From Campylobacter sp. (GTDB taxonomy: Bacteria; Campylobacterota; Campylobacteria; Campylobacterales; Campylobacteraceae), in contig NZ_JAHZBQ010000001.1 of NCBI RefSeq assembly GCF_019423325.1, forward strand, positions 992,001-1,056,000: a stretch of 64,000 bases of DNA. The letters run 5' to 3'. Position numbers and translations under genes: made by a program. Shown piece after piece: positions 50,476-59,017 of the stretch. The notes beneath the pieces were generated by a model. It made no database searches and had not been told where the DNA came from. It was given only the letters and a program-made list of their open reading frames with translations. How positions within the stretch are numbered: the first letter of the stretch is position 1; the number at the start of each line of letters is the position of its first letter.

Positions 50476-51468
50476 ATGATGGAAAATAATCAACTCTCGG
50501 AATCGGTTAATGTTGTTGGTACGTTCTGTCTATTATTTATTATAGCGATTGAAATACTAATGCTAGTGGTACTTTTGTGGTTAGATAAGCAAAATTTTAT
50601 CCCAGCGGTTATAATATTTGCATTAGGATTTATTATACTTATTTTAGTAAATAAGAAACCTCAACTATTTGATAGATTAGATAAAATATTTAAAAAGTGG
50701 GGTTTTTTATCATTAAAAAAGTCATCTATAATTTTTATTATTCCATTTGCTATCTCTTTTGAAATTTTGAGTTCTGCAATAGCAAATAATTCTTTAGCAT
50801 TACTTATATTGACTATTTTTATGATTGTTTATTATTTTTACATATCACGTATATTTAGCAGTACTATAATATCAATATTGTATGGTATTATTATAATAAC
50901 TATTTTTTTAATGATCATACCAACTTTGATAATAGCATTTTTAGCATTAACTATTCTGCTCATGCGACTTATGTGGGCTTGTAAATTTAATTTGACAAAA
51001 ATAATTATATATATAACTTTTTTAATATATTTAAAAATGATGGTACAGCTTATTTTTGAATTTCATCAATTTAATATATTGCCATTATTTCATAATTATT
51101 ACGCTATTAATAATTCATCGCTTTTAAAAGTATTAGTTCCTATGATTTATGGTACATATATTTGGCTTATAAGTTTCATTTTAGCTAATGAAAAGTTGTC
51201 GATATTTGTGAATGAAATAATATCTAGGTTTTCTGCTATAGTATTATTGTTTATTGCATTTCTCAGTAATGATATGTTAATAGAAATTTTTACTGAAAAG
51301 ACACAGCTTCCAGATAAGCAAGTAATTAAAATTATATCTATGGCTATACAATATTTTACAATACCTTCATTACTTGCACTGATAGTTTTTAAAATTATAG
51401 ATTTTTTGCAAGAAAATTCGTGTGACAATAAACAGATAAATTTATTAAGTTTTAAGGGATATCAGTGA
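50476..51468 (+). CDS. Polytopic membrane protein, unusually AT-rich
   Basis: A 330-residue protein with about nine hydrophobic helices and short loops. The C-terminal third (ANEKLSIFVNEIISRFSAIV and IQYFTIPSLLALIVFKIIDF) is similar in pattern to the C-terminus of the next gene, so the two look like distant paralogues. This copy is far more AT-rich than radA before it and the paralogue after it. It starts seven bases after the radA stop and overlaps the next gene by four. Function unknown. Confidence 0.75.
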   Translation: MMENNQLSESVNVVGTFCLLFIIAIEILMLVVLLWLDKQNFIPAVIIFALGFIILILVNKKPQLFDRLDKIFKKWGFLSLKKSSIIFIIPFAISFEILSSAIANNSLALLILTIFMIVYYFYISRIFSSTIISILYGIIIITIFLMIIPTLIIAFLALTILLMRLMWACKFNLTKIIIYITFLIYLKMMVQLIFEFHQFNILPLFHNYYAINNSSLLKVLVPMIYGTYIWLISFILANEKLSIFVNEIISRFSAIVLLFIAFLSNDMLIEIFTEKTQLPDKQVIKIISMAIQYFTIPSLLALIVFKIIDFLQENSCDNKQINLLSFKGYQ

Positions 51469-52208
51469 AGCCGAATTGCATCGTCAAATCCGTCATTTTG
51501 TTTTTCATCAGAGCGCAAAGCTTAAACGTCAAATTTAGCAAGCTCGACGCCGTCGTATCGCGCGCTTACGCCAAATATGGGGTGCTGTTTAAGCTAAGCG
51601 TGCCGCTACTTGCCGCAGCATCAGTATTTGCGCTGTTTAACCTATACGATTTTGCCAAAGCCAACTATGCACTGACGATCTTTTTGCTCGCTTTGGGCTC
51701 GCCACTGCTTGCGTATAGCTTTTTTAAGGCGATAAAATCGGCGATGACTTTCGCGCTATTTGTGATCCCCTTTGCGGCGGTGTTTGCGATCATCGCGGTG
51801 ACGGGCGCGGAAAAGCTTGATAACTCGCTAAATTTCAACATCGTCTTTCCGCTGTTTTTCACCCTCGTATGGTTTGCGATGTCGGTGATCGCTGATGAGG
51901 ACGTGGCGCAGATCATGAATAAGATCGTATCGAAGCTCTCGACGCTTTTTGTGACGATTTTCATCCTTTACAACTACGAGGCGCTACATGGGATTTTAAC
52001 CGCAAGCGCGGGAGGGTATCGAGCGAGCGAGGATGAGCTAAGCGCGCTTGATCTGGTATTTATGACGATTAGATTTTTCACGCTGCCTTCGATTTTTACG
52101 TTGATGATTTTTGAGATCAAAGATTATCTTTTTATCAGATATGACGCATTCGTGCAGGCTCAGCAGGAGCGTATGGAGGATTTAAAAGATTCCAAGGGCT
52201 CGAAGTAA
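51465..52208 (+). CDS. Polytopic membrane protein, paralogue of the preceding gene
   Basis: A 247-residue protein with six hydrophobic helices. Its second half (ADEDVAQIMNKIVSKLSTLF, then IRFFTLPSIFTLMIFEIKDY) parallels the preceding protein, including the pattern Phe-Thr-(I/L)-Pro-Ser. Base composition is normal for the chromosome. The GTG start follows AAGGG and overlaps the upstream stop (GTGA). A short basic C-terminal tail is cytosolic. Function unknown. Confidence 0.75.
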   Translation: MKPNCIVKSVILFFIRAQSLNVKFSKLDAVVSRAYAKYGVLFKLSVPLLAAASVFALFNLYDFAKANYALTIFLLALGSPLLAYSFFKAIKSAMTFALFVIPFAAVFAIIAVTGAEKLDNSLNFNIVFPLFFTLVWFAMSVIADEDVAQIMNKIVSKLSTLFVTIFILYNYEALHGILTASAGGYRASEDELSALDLVFMTIRFFTLPSIFTLMIFEIKDYLFIRYDAFVQAQQERMEDLKDSKGSK

Positions 52209-52383
52209 AATTTTAAAGCCTAGCTCGATCTAGCTTTGCGCGCCGTAAATACTCGCAAATACTAAAGATTACGACCGCCGTGTGCACGCTGGCTTAGGCG
52301 CGGCAGTGGGACTAATAAAATTTGAAATGAAATTTTAGGACAAAATTTTGAGATGGAATTTTAATGACACACCGCTTATGCGG

Positions 52384-52423
52384 GGGTTAGGATTTAAAGC
52401 CGCAAAGCTTCAAATCCCGACCC
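52384..52423. terminator. Long hairpin between convergent genes
   Basis: A 17-bp inverted repeat with two mismatches (GGGTTAGGATTTAAAGC, loop CGCAAA, GCTTCAAATCCCGACCC), between the stop at 52208 on the plus strand and the stop at 52441 on the minus strand. It could act as a bidirectional terminator. It has no T run, and its stem is longer than most terminators here. Confidence 0.5.
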
Positions 52424-52440
52424 ACATCAAATTTAAAATT

Positions 52441-53247
52441 CTAAAAGAAGCTGTATATGTCGTCTAAAAGGAAGTATTTTTTATCGACGGTGCCTTTGTA
52501 GAAAGGCTCGAAAGTATCGTTATACGCTTTTTTGAAAAAGCCCTCTTTGCTAAGCGAAATGAGCGCTTGATTAACGGCTTCTGCGAGATCTGCGTTGCCT
52601 TTTTGCATCGCGATGCCTAAAAATACGTTCTCGCCAAGACTTTTGATATTAACCTCGACGCTAGGATCTGCGACCGGATAGACCATCACAAATAGATTAT
52701 CGTCGCACGCGCCGTCGATCTCGCCGCTCTTTAACCGCTTGTAGCAATCGGAGGAATTTTTGCAATACACTAGATTGTAGCCGCCGTCCTTTTGCATAAA
52801 CGCTTCGCCCGTCGAGCCGCGAATGACGCCTACTTTCTTACCTCGCAGATCGCTCATTTTTTGGATATTGTCGCTTTTTCTGGTTAAAACTCCGGAATTT
52901 ACCGAAAGATAGGGCATCGAAAACTCATAATTTTTCTTTCTCTCCTCAGTAACGCTTGCAGCCGCGATAAGCATATCTGCCTGATTATTTTGAATGGACG
53001 GAAAGCGCGCTTGCGCCGATACCGGTATGAGCTCGATCCTGCCGCCGGTATCGCCTAAAATTTTGCCTCCGATTGCATTAGCAAGCTCTACGTCAAAGCC
53101 CTCAAAGCCGTTATCCGTAACTCTACTAAATGGAGGCTCATTTTCATAAACAGCGATACGAATGACTTTACTCTGCTTTATTTGGCTTAAAGAATTCGCA
53201 AGCGCAAAGATGCAAGATAAAACAATTAAAAACAGTGATTTTTTCAT
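52441..53247 (-). CDS. Amino-acid ABC transporter solute-binding protein (paralogue 1)
   Basis: A 268-residue periplasmic family 3 binding protein. It has a signal peptide (SLFLIVLSCIFALANS) and the two-lobed fold with VIRIAVYENEPPFSR and GFEGFDVELANAIG. ADMLIAAASVTEERK and RGKKVGVIRGSTGEAF (ligand Arg/Asp region) follow. A Cys pair (YCKNSSDCY) is shared with its neighbour. The protein ends in DKKYFLLDDIYSFF, like both other paralogues. It lies 17 bases from the next copy, so the two form one transcript. No permease or ATPase gene is adjacent. Confidence 0.9.
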   Translation of the reverse strand: MKKSLFLIVLSCIFALANSLSQIKQSKVIRIAVYENEPPFSRVTDNGFEGFDVELANAIGGKILGDTGGRIELIPVSAQARFPSIQNNQADMLIAAASVTEERKKNYEFSMPYLSVNSGVLTRKSDNIQKMSDLRGKKVGVIRGSTGEAFMQKDGGYNLVYCKNSSDCYKRLKSGEIDGACDDNLFVMVYPVADPSVEVNIKSLGENVFLGIAMQKGNADLAEAVNQALISLSKEGFFKKAYNDTFEPFYKGTVDKKYFLLDDIYSFF

Positions 53248-53264
53248 TTTAAATTCCTTTTTTA

Positions 53265-54071
53265 TTAAAAAAAGCTGTAAAGATCGTCGAGTAAGAAATA
53301 TTTTTTATCGACGGTGCCTTTATAGAAGGATTCGAAAGTATCCTCGTAAGCCTTTTTGAAAAAACCCTCTTTGCTAAGCGCGATCAAGCCTTTATTGATC
53401 GCTTCTAGCAGCTCCGCGTTACCCTTTTGCACCGCGACGCCCAAGAATACATTATCGCCTAAATTTTTTATATTGACTTCGACTGCGGGATCTACGATCG
53501 GATAGACCATTACAAAAAGGTTGTTGTTGCAATACCCGTCGATCTCGCCACTTTTTAATCTCCTATAGCAATCGACCGAATCGTTGCAGTAAGAAACATT
53601 ATAACCGCCGTCCTTTTTGATATATGCCTCGCCGGTAGTCTTGCGGATGACGCCGATCTTTTTGCCCATCAGATCGCCTATTTTATGAATATTTGAGTCT
53701 TTTTTCGTTAAAATTCCCAAATTTACCGTAAAATACGGCATCGAAAAATCAACGCTACCTTTGCGCTCCTCCGTGATACTTGCAGCCGCGATTATCATAT
53801 CGGCTTGGTTGTTTTGAAGCATCGGGAAGCGCACTTCGTTCGTTACCGGGATAAGCTCGATACGACCGCCGCTATTGCCGAAAATTTTACCGGCTAGCGC
53901 GTTGGCAAGCTCGACTTCGAAGCCTTCAAAGCCTTTCTCGCTTGACTTGCTAAAAGGCGGCTCGTTTTCATAAACGCCCACTCTGATAACCTTGCTTTGC
54001 TTTATTTCGCTTAAGGAATTCGCAAAAACAAAGATCGCCGACAATAGAATAAGAAAAAATGACTTTTTCAT
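53265..54071 (-). CDS. Amino-acid ABC transporter solute-binding protein (paralogue 2)
   Basis: 268 residues, same length and layout as its tandem neighbour and highly similar along the whole chain: VIRVGVYENEPPFSK, GFEGFEVELANALAG, ADMIIAAASITEERKG, MGKKIGVIRKTTGEAY, YCNDSVDCY, and the tail KKYFLLDDLYSFF. Signal peptide FFLILLSAIFVFANS. AAGGAGG before the ATG gives it the stronger initiation of the pair. The ligand pocket differs at several positions, suggesting divergence in specificity after a tandem duplication. Confidence 0.9.
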   Translation of the reverse strand: MKKSFFLILLSAIFVFANSLSEIKQSKVIRVGVYENEPPFSKSSEKGFEGFEVELANALAGKIFGNSGGRIELIPVTNEVRFPMLQNNQADMIIAAASITEERKGSVDFSMPYFTVNLGILTKKDSNIHKIGDLMGKKIGVIRKTTGEAYIKKDGGYNVSYCNDSVDCYRRLKSGEIDGYCNNNLFVMVYPIVDPAVEVNIKNLGDNVFLGVAVQKGNAELLEAINKGLIALSKEGFFKKAYEDTFESFYKGTVDKKYFLLDDLYSFF

Positions 54072-54518
54072 AATTTCCTCCTTGAATTTTAAATTTTTCG
54101 TAATTGTAATGTAAATTTTCTTAAAATTTCATTTTACCAAAACCGAAATTATTCCCTAAATTGCGAGCTTAGCAATAAAATTTCGCAACTAAAATTTCTA
54201 AACATAATGATAGAGGCTTTTTAAATTTTGCCGCCTTGCGCCAAACCCTGCCTGCTCTCATTAAATTTTAGCGCTTCGCTATAAATTCTGTGCGTCTATT
54301 AGCGCCGCGTAAAAAAAAATAGCACGCCGCTGCGAAATTCTATGGAATTTTATAAATTTCATAACGGCGCGTTAGTAAAATTTACAATCCAAACCCAAGC
54401 TCGCAAAGTCGGGCAAAATAGCAAGGCTATGCAAGCCTTTTAAAATTTTACCTGGCGTATAGCGCACAGCTATGCTTACTGCAAATAAATGCAGGCGAGC
54501 TGTATCGGCTATACCCGC
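54072..54518. other. Intergenic region without a recognisable gene
   Basis: No supported gene. The stretch contains the upstream region of the solute-binding pair, a run of nine A at 54311-54319, and a 6-bp hairpin (AAGGCT/AGCCTT at 54423-54439) that could stop transcription from the third paralogue. The words GAATTTTA and AAATTTC recur. Confidence 0.45.
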
Positions 54519-55325
54519 CTAAAATAGGCTATAAAGGTCATCCAGCAAGAAATATTTTTTCTCCGCAGTGCCCTTGTAATACGGCTCGATCGTCTCGTCA
54601 TAGGTCTTTTTCATAAAGCCGTTCTTGCTTAGCTTGACTAGCTCGCCATTTAAGAACTCAAGCAGATCCTTATTGCCCTTAGAAACCGCGATGCCTAAGA
54701 AATCCGAAACGCCTAAATTTTTTATATTTACCTCAGTGTCGCTGTCGATGACAGCATAAGCCAAAACTATCAGATTGTCTGTCGCATATCCGATGCCCTT
54801 ACCATCCTTTAGCATTTTATAGCATTCGTTTGCGGTAGCGCAATTTACAATTTCAAAGCCCTCTTTTCTAAAATACGCCTCACCCGTAGTTCCGGTTTCT
54901 GCGATGATCGGCTTGTCGTGCAGATCCGATACAGTCTTGATCCTATCGCCGGCGCGGGTTAGCACGCCGATATTTACTGCGAAATATGGCGTCGTAAAAT
55001 CGACTAGCTGCTTACGCTCATTTGTGATCGTAAAGGTCGCAAGCACCATATCTACTTTATTTTCTTCCAACGCTTTTAAACGCTCACTAGCCTTTACGGG
55101 TACGAATTCTACCTTGCCCGCCTTGCCACCGAATATATCTTTTGATAGCGCCTCGGCTAGGGTCACCTCAAATCCTTGAAATTTGCCGTCTTCAAATTTA
55201 CTAAAAGGCGGTTGCGCCTCAAATACGCCTACGCGCACACTGCCCGATTGCCTAATCTCAGATAGGGTATTTGCCACTACACTACTTGTAAATAGCAATA
55301 AAATTCCCAAAATTATCTTTTTCAT
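54519..55325 (-). CDS. Amino-acid ABC transporter solute-binding protein (paralogue 3)
   Basis: 268 residues, more divergent than the tandem pair but with the same frame: signal peptide ILGILLLFTSSVVAN, SVRVGVFEAQPPFSKFEDGK, FQGFEVTLAEALSKDIFGG, KVDMVLATFTITNERKQLVD and TTGEAYFRKEGF. A conserved Cys pair (NCATANECY) and the ending KKYFLLDDLYSLF complete it. Resembles the Campylobacter CjaA/cysteine-binding group. Its own promoter region lies in the 170-base spacer toward ung. No transporter subunits are nearby, so it must serve a permease encoded elsewhere. Confidence 0.9.
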   Translation of the reverse strand: MKKIILGILLLFTSSVVANTLSEIRQSGSVRVGVFEAQPPFSKFEDGKFQGFEVTLAEALSKDIFGGKAGKVEFVPVKASERLKALEENKVDMVLATFTITNERKQLVDFTTPYFAVNIGVLTRAGDRIKTVSDLHDKPIIAETGTTGEAYFRKEGFEIVNCATANECYKMLKDGKGIGYATDNLIVLAYAVIDSDTEVNIKNLGVSDFLGIAVSKGNKDLLEFLNGELVKLSKNGFMKKTYDETIEPYYKGTAEKKYFLLDDLYSLF

Positions 55326-55496
55326 ATCGTTCCTTTAATTACAATGATTAGCCTAGCCACGCATCTGCGTCGCTTCGGCAAGCCCTCTTAAGCCGGTCGT
55401 ATATTATTCGCTCACTTCTCCTTTCGACATTTTTTAAAATTTCTTTACCTTTGAAATTTTGCGTCGCATTTTACGCAAATTTCATTTAAAATACAT

Positions 55497-56192
55497 TTAA
55501 TCTGCGCCGTGATTTAGATCCCAATCGATCTCTCCCAGACCGTGCGCGCGCAGATATTCGTTGCATCTGCTAAAATGCTTGCAGCCGAAAAACGCTCCTC
55601 CTGCAAGCGGACTAGGATGCGCGGCGGTTAAAATGAGATGCCTCTGCGCATCGATCAGCGTAGATTTTGCTTTGGCGAAATTTCCCCACAGCATAAAGAC
55701 TAAGCTTTGCCGCCTCGCGCTTAAAATTTTAATCACGGCGTCGGTGAAAATTTGCCAGCCGAAGCCGCTGTGCGAGTTCGCGCGGTTCGCGCCCACGCTA
55801 AGGCTCGCGTTAAGTAGCAGCACGCCCTGCTTCGCCCAGTAGCTCAGATCGCCGCTAGCAGGCTCGCTGATACCCAGATCGCTCTTAATCTCTTTGTAGA
55901 TATTTACGAGGCTAGGCGGGATTCGCACGCCGCGCGGCACCGAAAAGCTAAGCCCCATCGCCTGATGCGCGCCGTGGTAGGGATCCTGCCCCAAAATCAC
56001 CGCGCGTACCCGCTCAAACGGGGTGAGATTAAAGGCGTTAAAGATCAAATTTCCCGGCGGATAGACGATCTCGCGCGCCTTTGCGGCGAGCAGATTTTCT
56101 TTGATCTTCGCAAAATACTCGCTTAAAAATTCCTCTCTAAGCGCCTCTTTCCAGCCGCTCTCGATCCTCACGTTGTCTAAATTTATCTGCAT
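55497..56192 (-). CDS. ung: Uracil-DNA glycosylase
   Basis: Family 1 UDG; removes uracil from DNA to start base excision repair. 231 residues. Catalytic water-activating Asp in ILGQDPYHGAHQAMG, uracil-stacking Phe in SFSVP, the Asn strand LLLNASLSV, and the minor-groove loop AAHPSPLAGG with the catalytic His. All motifs are intact. Confidence 0.96.
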   Translation of the reverse strand: MQINLDNVRIESGWKEALREEFLSEYFAKIKENLLAAKAREIVYPPGNLIFNAFNLTPFERVRAVILGQDPYHGAHQAMGLSFSVPRGVRIPPSLVNIYKEIKSDLGISEPASGDLSYWAKQGVLLLNASLSVGANRANSHSGFGWQIFTDAVIKILSARRQSLVFMLWGNFAKAKSTLIDAQRHLILTAAHPSPLAGGAFFGCKHFSRCNEYLRAHGLGEIDWDLNHGAD

Positions 56193-56729
56193 ACCGACCC
56201 TTTAAATTTTAATAAATTAACGCTCTAATTTTACAATAAATTTTAAAAATAGTCTCGCTCGCACGCGCCGCTGCAATCAAAGGCAGATCGCCCGCGCTCT
56301 CTCGCCGCCAACCGATCCCGCCGATTTATAGGCGCCGCTACACGATCACGATCAAAAGCGCCATAAACAGCAGCAGGGCGATCGTCTTTTTATTATCGTT
56401 AAGCAGGCTCTCGCGGCAAAAAACAAACAAAATCGCGTAGGCAAAAAGCGCGATTGCGAACTCCCACGGGTTATTATCTCTGAATTTTAACCTATAAGCG
56501 ACCCGAAAGCTATATGCGAAAGCAGCGATAAAATTTGAGCCGGTTTCATGCTGTCTTTGCGATCTCCTATTTTATGTAAAACCCATTATATCGTTATTTT
56601 ATCTACTTCGATAAACGTCCGTAAGACTAAAGTCCAATCTTTCAAATCTTTAAATTTTATCCTAAAGGCTTTTAAATTTAGTTCGCAACGTTATATTAAA
56701 TCGGTCGTAAGTAAATTTAGCGCACACTA
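56193..56729. other. Long spacer around a broken small gene
   Basis: Apart from the frameshifted small membrane gene at 56338-56549, no gene is supported in this 537-base interval. The 56550-56729 part is AT-rich without clear hairpins. Confidence 0.45.
56338..56549 (-). pseudogene. Frameshifted small membrane protein gene
   Basis: ATG at 56549 opens MKPAQILSLLSHIAFGSLIG and stops. A second frame reads through the same point as AYRLKFRDNNPWEFAIALFA and ends in a strongly hydrophobic tail (KKTIALLLFMALLIVIV, stop at 56338). The second frame has no start of its own. A single frameshift near residue 14 would give a ~70-residue two-helix membrane protein. It may be a decayed gene or a sequencing error. 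The AGGAG upstream is 14 bases from the ATG, rather far. Confidence 0.4.
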
Positions 56730-56960
56730 TTAATACCCCATTTTATTTATTTGAATTATATTAAGTTCCGGATAAAAAATAACCTCGTGATCATAATCGC
56801 TCGGTTGTCCCGATTCGTGCTCTTTTTTGTGCCATATTCGCCTTTTATCGTTCACTATTGCCGTTATATTTAAATTTTTGATCGAACCATATATCAAATA
56901 CTCCCGACTGCCAGCATAATGATAAGACGGCATCGCCCACGATAGTTTAAATTCGTGCAA
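56730..56960 (-). CDS. Hypothetical protein, possibly the 3' half of a split gene
   Basis: 76 residues from a TTG without a ribosome site (LHEFKLSWAMPSYHYAGSRE...). No signal or membrane segment; strands and aromatic residues suggest a beta-rich domain. It follows the 118-residue frame at 56975 by 14 bases in another frame. The frame is open upstream of the TTG (CIAETTN), so it may be the displaced C-terminus of that gene after a frameshift. Confidence 0.4.
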   Translation of the reverse strand: MHEFKLSWAMPSYHYAGSREYLIYGSIKNLNITAIVNDKRRIWHKKEHESGQPSDYDHEVIFYPELNIIQINKMGY

Positions 56961-56974
56961 ATTTGTAGTTTCAG

Positions 56975-57331
56975 CTATGCAATCGGATTGGAAACAAACT
57001 CGTAGCCCTCTTGCAACATTTTTTGTTGCGTCAAAACAAAAGGCTTATCCGCCTTTATAAAATGCGCGTAACAGATGCAAGTTTGCAATTTGTCCCTACA
57101 ATGATAAGGAATGGCTTTTTTGCGATAAATGAGCAAAGTTTCTCCCTTCGTATTTGTTAAGGCTTCAAATTTAGCCAAATCTCGATCTTTTACGTATGGA
57201 AATTTAGATAATGGCGAAATTTGAATAGCCAAATATATATACGCTATCAATAAGAAAAACAATATAGCAATTACAAGCATGGCGATCTTGATGACTTTCC
57301 ACAATATTTTTAATATTTTTATTGTTTGCAT
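56975..57331 (-). CDS. Small membrane-anchored protein, unknown function
   Basis: 118 residues with one N-terminal transmembrane helix (IAMLVIAILFFLLIAYIYLA) preceded by Lys, so the body faces the periplasm. That body has four Cys-containing positions, including YHCRDKLQTCICYAHF, suggesting disulfides or metal binding. Family not recognised. AT-rich compared with neighbours. It may be complete or may have lost its C-terminus to the frame at 56730. Confidence 0.5.
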   Translation of the reverse strand: MQTIKILKILWKVIKIAMLVIAILFFLLIAYIYLAIQISPLSKFPYVKDRDLAKFEALTNTKGETLLIYRKKAIPYHCRDKLQTCICYAHFIKADKPFVLTQQKMLQEGYEFVSNPIA

Positions 57332-57412
57332 TACAATTTAACTTCCCCTCTATTTTATAAATTTGCTGCGGTATTTATAAACCGCGCCGCCGATCTTAGC
57401 GGCCTTGAAATT

Positions 57413-58009
57413 TCATCGTACGAGCTTGCTTCTAAGGTCGTAATACGGATAATCCATCGCCGCAGCGGCGGTCTCGCGCGCAGAGGCGCCCGCGAATTTT
57501 TCGATCACGCAAAGTCCAAGCTCTATAGAGCTGCTCACGCCGCCTGCAGTGATGATCTCGCCTCCTGCGGGCAGGCTTTCGCGTACGAGCCGCTCGTGCA
57601 CCACGTCCGCGCAGTAAGGCGCCAGCAGATCGTAGCAAAACGGGTGCGTGGTCGCGCGCCTACCTCGCAAAAACCCCGCCGCGCCCAGAAGCAGCGAACC
57701 GGTGCAAACGCTAAACTTATACTTCGCATCGCGCGCGGTCGCGAGCCACGAGATAAAGCCTGCATCGTCTTTAAGGCGGCGCGTCGCCGTACCGCCGGGC
57801 ACAAAAACCGCATCAAAGCCGCCTAGATCCGTCGTGATCTCGCCCGCATCGATCGTAAGGCCGCCGCTGTCCGAAACCTGCCGCTCGCGCGAGCAAAACC
57901 TCATCTCAAGCTGCGGGCGGACGGCTTTGAGCCTTAGCATACAATCGTAAAATCCCACAAAATCGAGGTGCGTCTGTCCGCTGAACATCACAAGCGCTAG
58001 GTTTTTCAT
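57413..58009 (-). CDS. DJ-1/PfpI family protein
   Basis: 198-residue class I glutamine-amidotransferase-like protein of the DJ-1/PfpI superfamily, in the branch close to isonitrile hydratase and AraC-type N-terminal domains (VMFSGQTHLDFVGFYD). The nucleophile elbow is SVCTGSLLLGAAG, followed by a conserved ATTHPF. A GGVSSSIELGLCVIEKF helix closes the fold. I use the ATG at 58009, six bases after AAAGGA; the frame to 58087 lacks a site. The activity of such proteins varies and cannot be stated. Confidence 0.85.
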   Translation of the reverse strand: MKNLALVMFSGQTHLDFVGFYDCMLRLKAVRPQLEMRFCSRERQVSDSGGLTIDAGEITTDLGGFDAVFVPGGTATRRLKDDAGFISWLATARDAKYKFSVCTGSLLLGAAGFLRGRRATTHPFCYDLLAPYCADVVHERLVRESLPAGGEIITAGGVSSSIELGLCVIEKFAGASARETAAAAMDYPYYDLRSKLVR

Positions 58010-58235
58010 GATCCGTCCTTTAAAATTTATCGCTCGCCCAAGCTTTCGGTTTGCCGCCGCTGCAATTCTCGGCGCCGTAAACCGCAAAATGCGCGGCGGC
58101 TAAAATTTTATACCGCAGGCCGCTAAAACTCGCTCAAACGAATTTTAAATTTTACCCGCATTGAAACTTGCAGAAATTTTACCGCATACCGGCGGAATTT
58201 TAAAATTTAAAAGCGGTTTAAATTTTGCGCGCCTT

Positions 58236-58982
58236 TTATTCCGCTTTACTCAGACTTGCAAAAGCTCGCACGCCCGCATAGTGCAGCCTTTTTGCAACAT
58301 TCTCAAATTCTAAATTCCAAATCCCCTCGTCGTATTTCCATTCAAACGGCGTTTTGTAATTCGTCCAAATTTCATACGCGCGTTCGTTTAGCCGCTCAAT
58401 CAACGCAGAAATCCCTAAATCGCCGCCCGCTATCTCCATCATCAAATGCCAGTTGTCCAAATCGGCGGGATCTTCGGTGTGGATGGATTTTTCGCGCGGA
58501 AGATAATACACAAAATCGGCAGTATCGAAGGGAAATAAAGTATGGCACAGCGCAATGCCGTAAATATCTTGAGCAAATACTGTCGGAAGCTGCTCGTCCG
58601 AATAGCCGAAAGTCGAAACGTATAAAAAGCTGCGCAAAATGCCCGCTAAATTTCTGCAAACGGGCGCGAAGGCGTATCTCGATACTTGCTGCGTTAAGGC
58701 GCCGTTTCGAATAAAACTTATGGCGCTATCGATCTCTTTTCTTCTTGCTTGCACGTATTTTATCTTTTTAAATCGCCAAGCTTGCATCAGCTCCAAAGAA
58801 CCGTCGATGGCTCGCAGATGCTTGTCTCTTTTTTCATCCGCCGTACCGCTTAGCTCCGCGATCCTCGCAGCGGCCTGCCTCCAAAATGGAATCAGGGTTT
58901 TTACCCACCCCAAGTAGCTCAGATAAAGCGCGTTCGGCTCCTCTTTTTCAAAAGCCGCTCTCATCTGCGTAAGTTTTATCAT
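58236..58982 (-). CDS. Hypothetical helical protein
   Basis: 248 residues, soluble, mostly alpha-helical, Trp/Tyr-rich (YLSYLGWVKTLIPFWRQAA, EKSIHTEDPADLDNWHLMME, IWTNYKTPFEWKYDEGIW). No signal peptide, membrane helix or known motif that I recognise. The ribosome site AAGAGG fits the ATG at 58982. It lies between thyX and the DJ-1 gene on the same strand, with 226 bases free of genes on its 3' side (58010-58235). Confidence 0.6.
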   Translation of the reverse strand: MIKLTQMRAAFEKEEPNALYLSYLGWVKTLIPFWRQAAARIAELSGTADEKRDKHLRAIDGSLELMQAWRFKKIKYVQARRKEIDSAISFIRNGALTQQVSRYAFAPVCRNLAGILRSFLYVSTFGYSDEQLPTVFAQDIYGIALCHTLFPFDTADFVYYLPREKSIHTEDPADLDNWHLMMEIAGGDLGISALIERLNERAYEIWTNYKTPFEWKYDEGIWNLEFENVAKRLHYAGVRAFASLSKAE

Positions 58983-59017
58983 CGCAAGCCTCTTATATCA
59001 AAATTTTACTTCGCTCG

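Noticed and set aside
54311..54319. A9 run as a second phase-variable locus
   Set aside because: It lies in a spacer with no gene and no clear promoter element around it.
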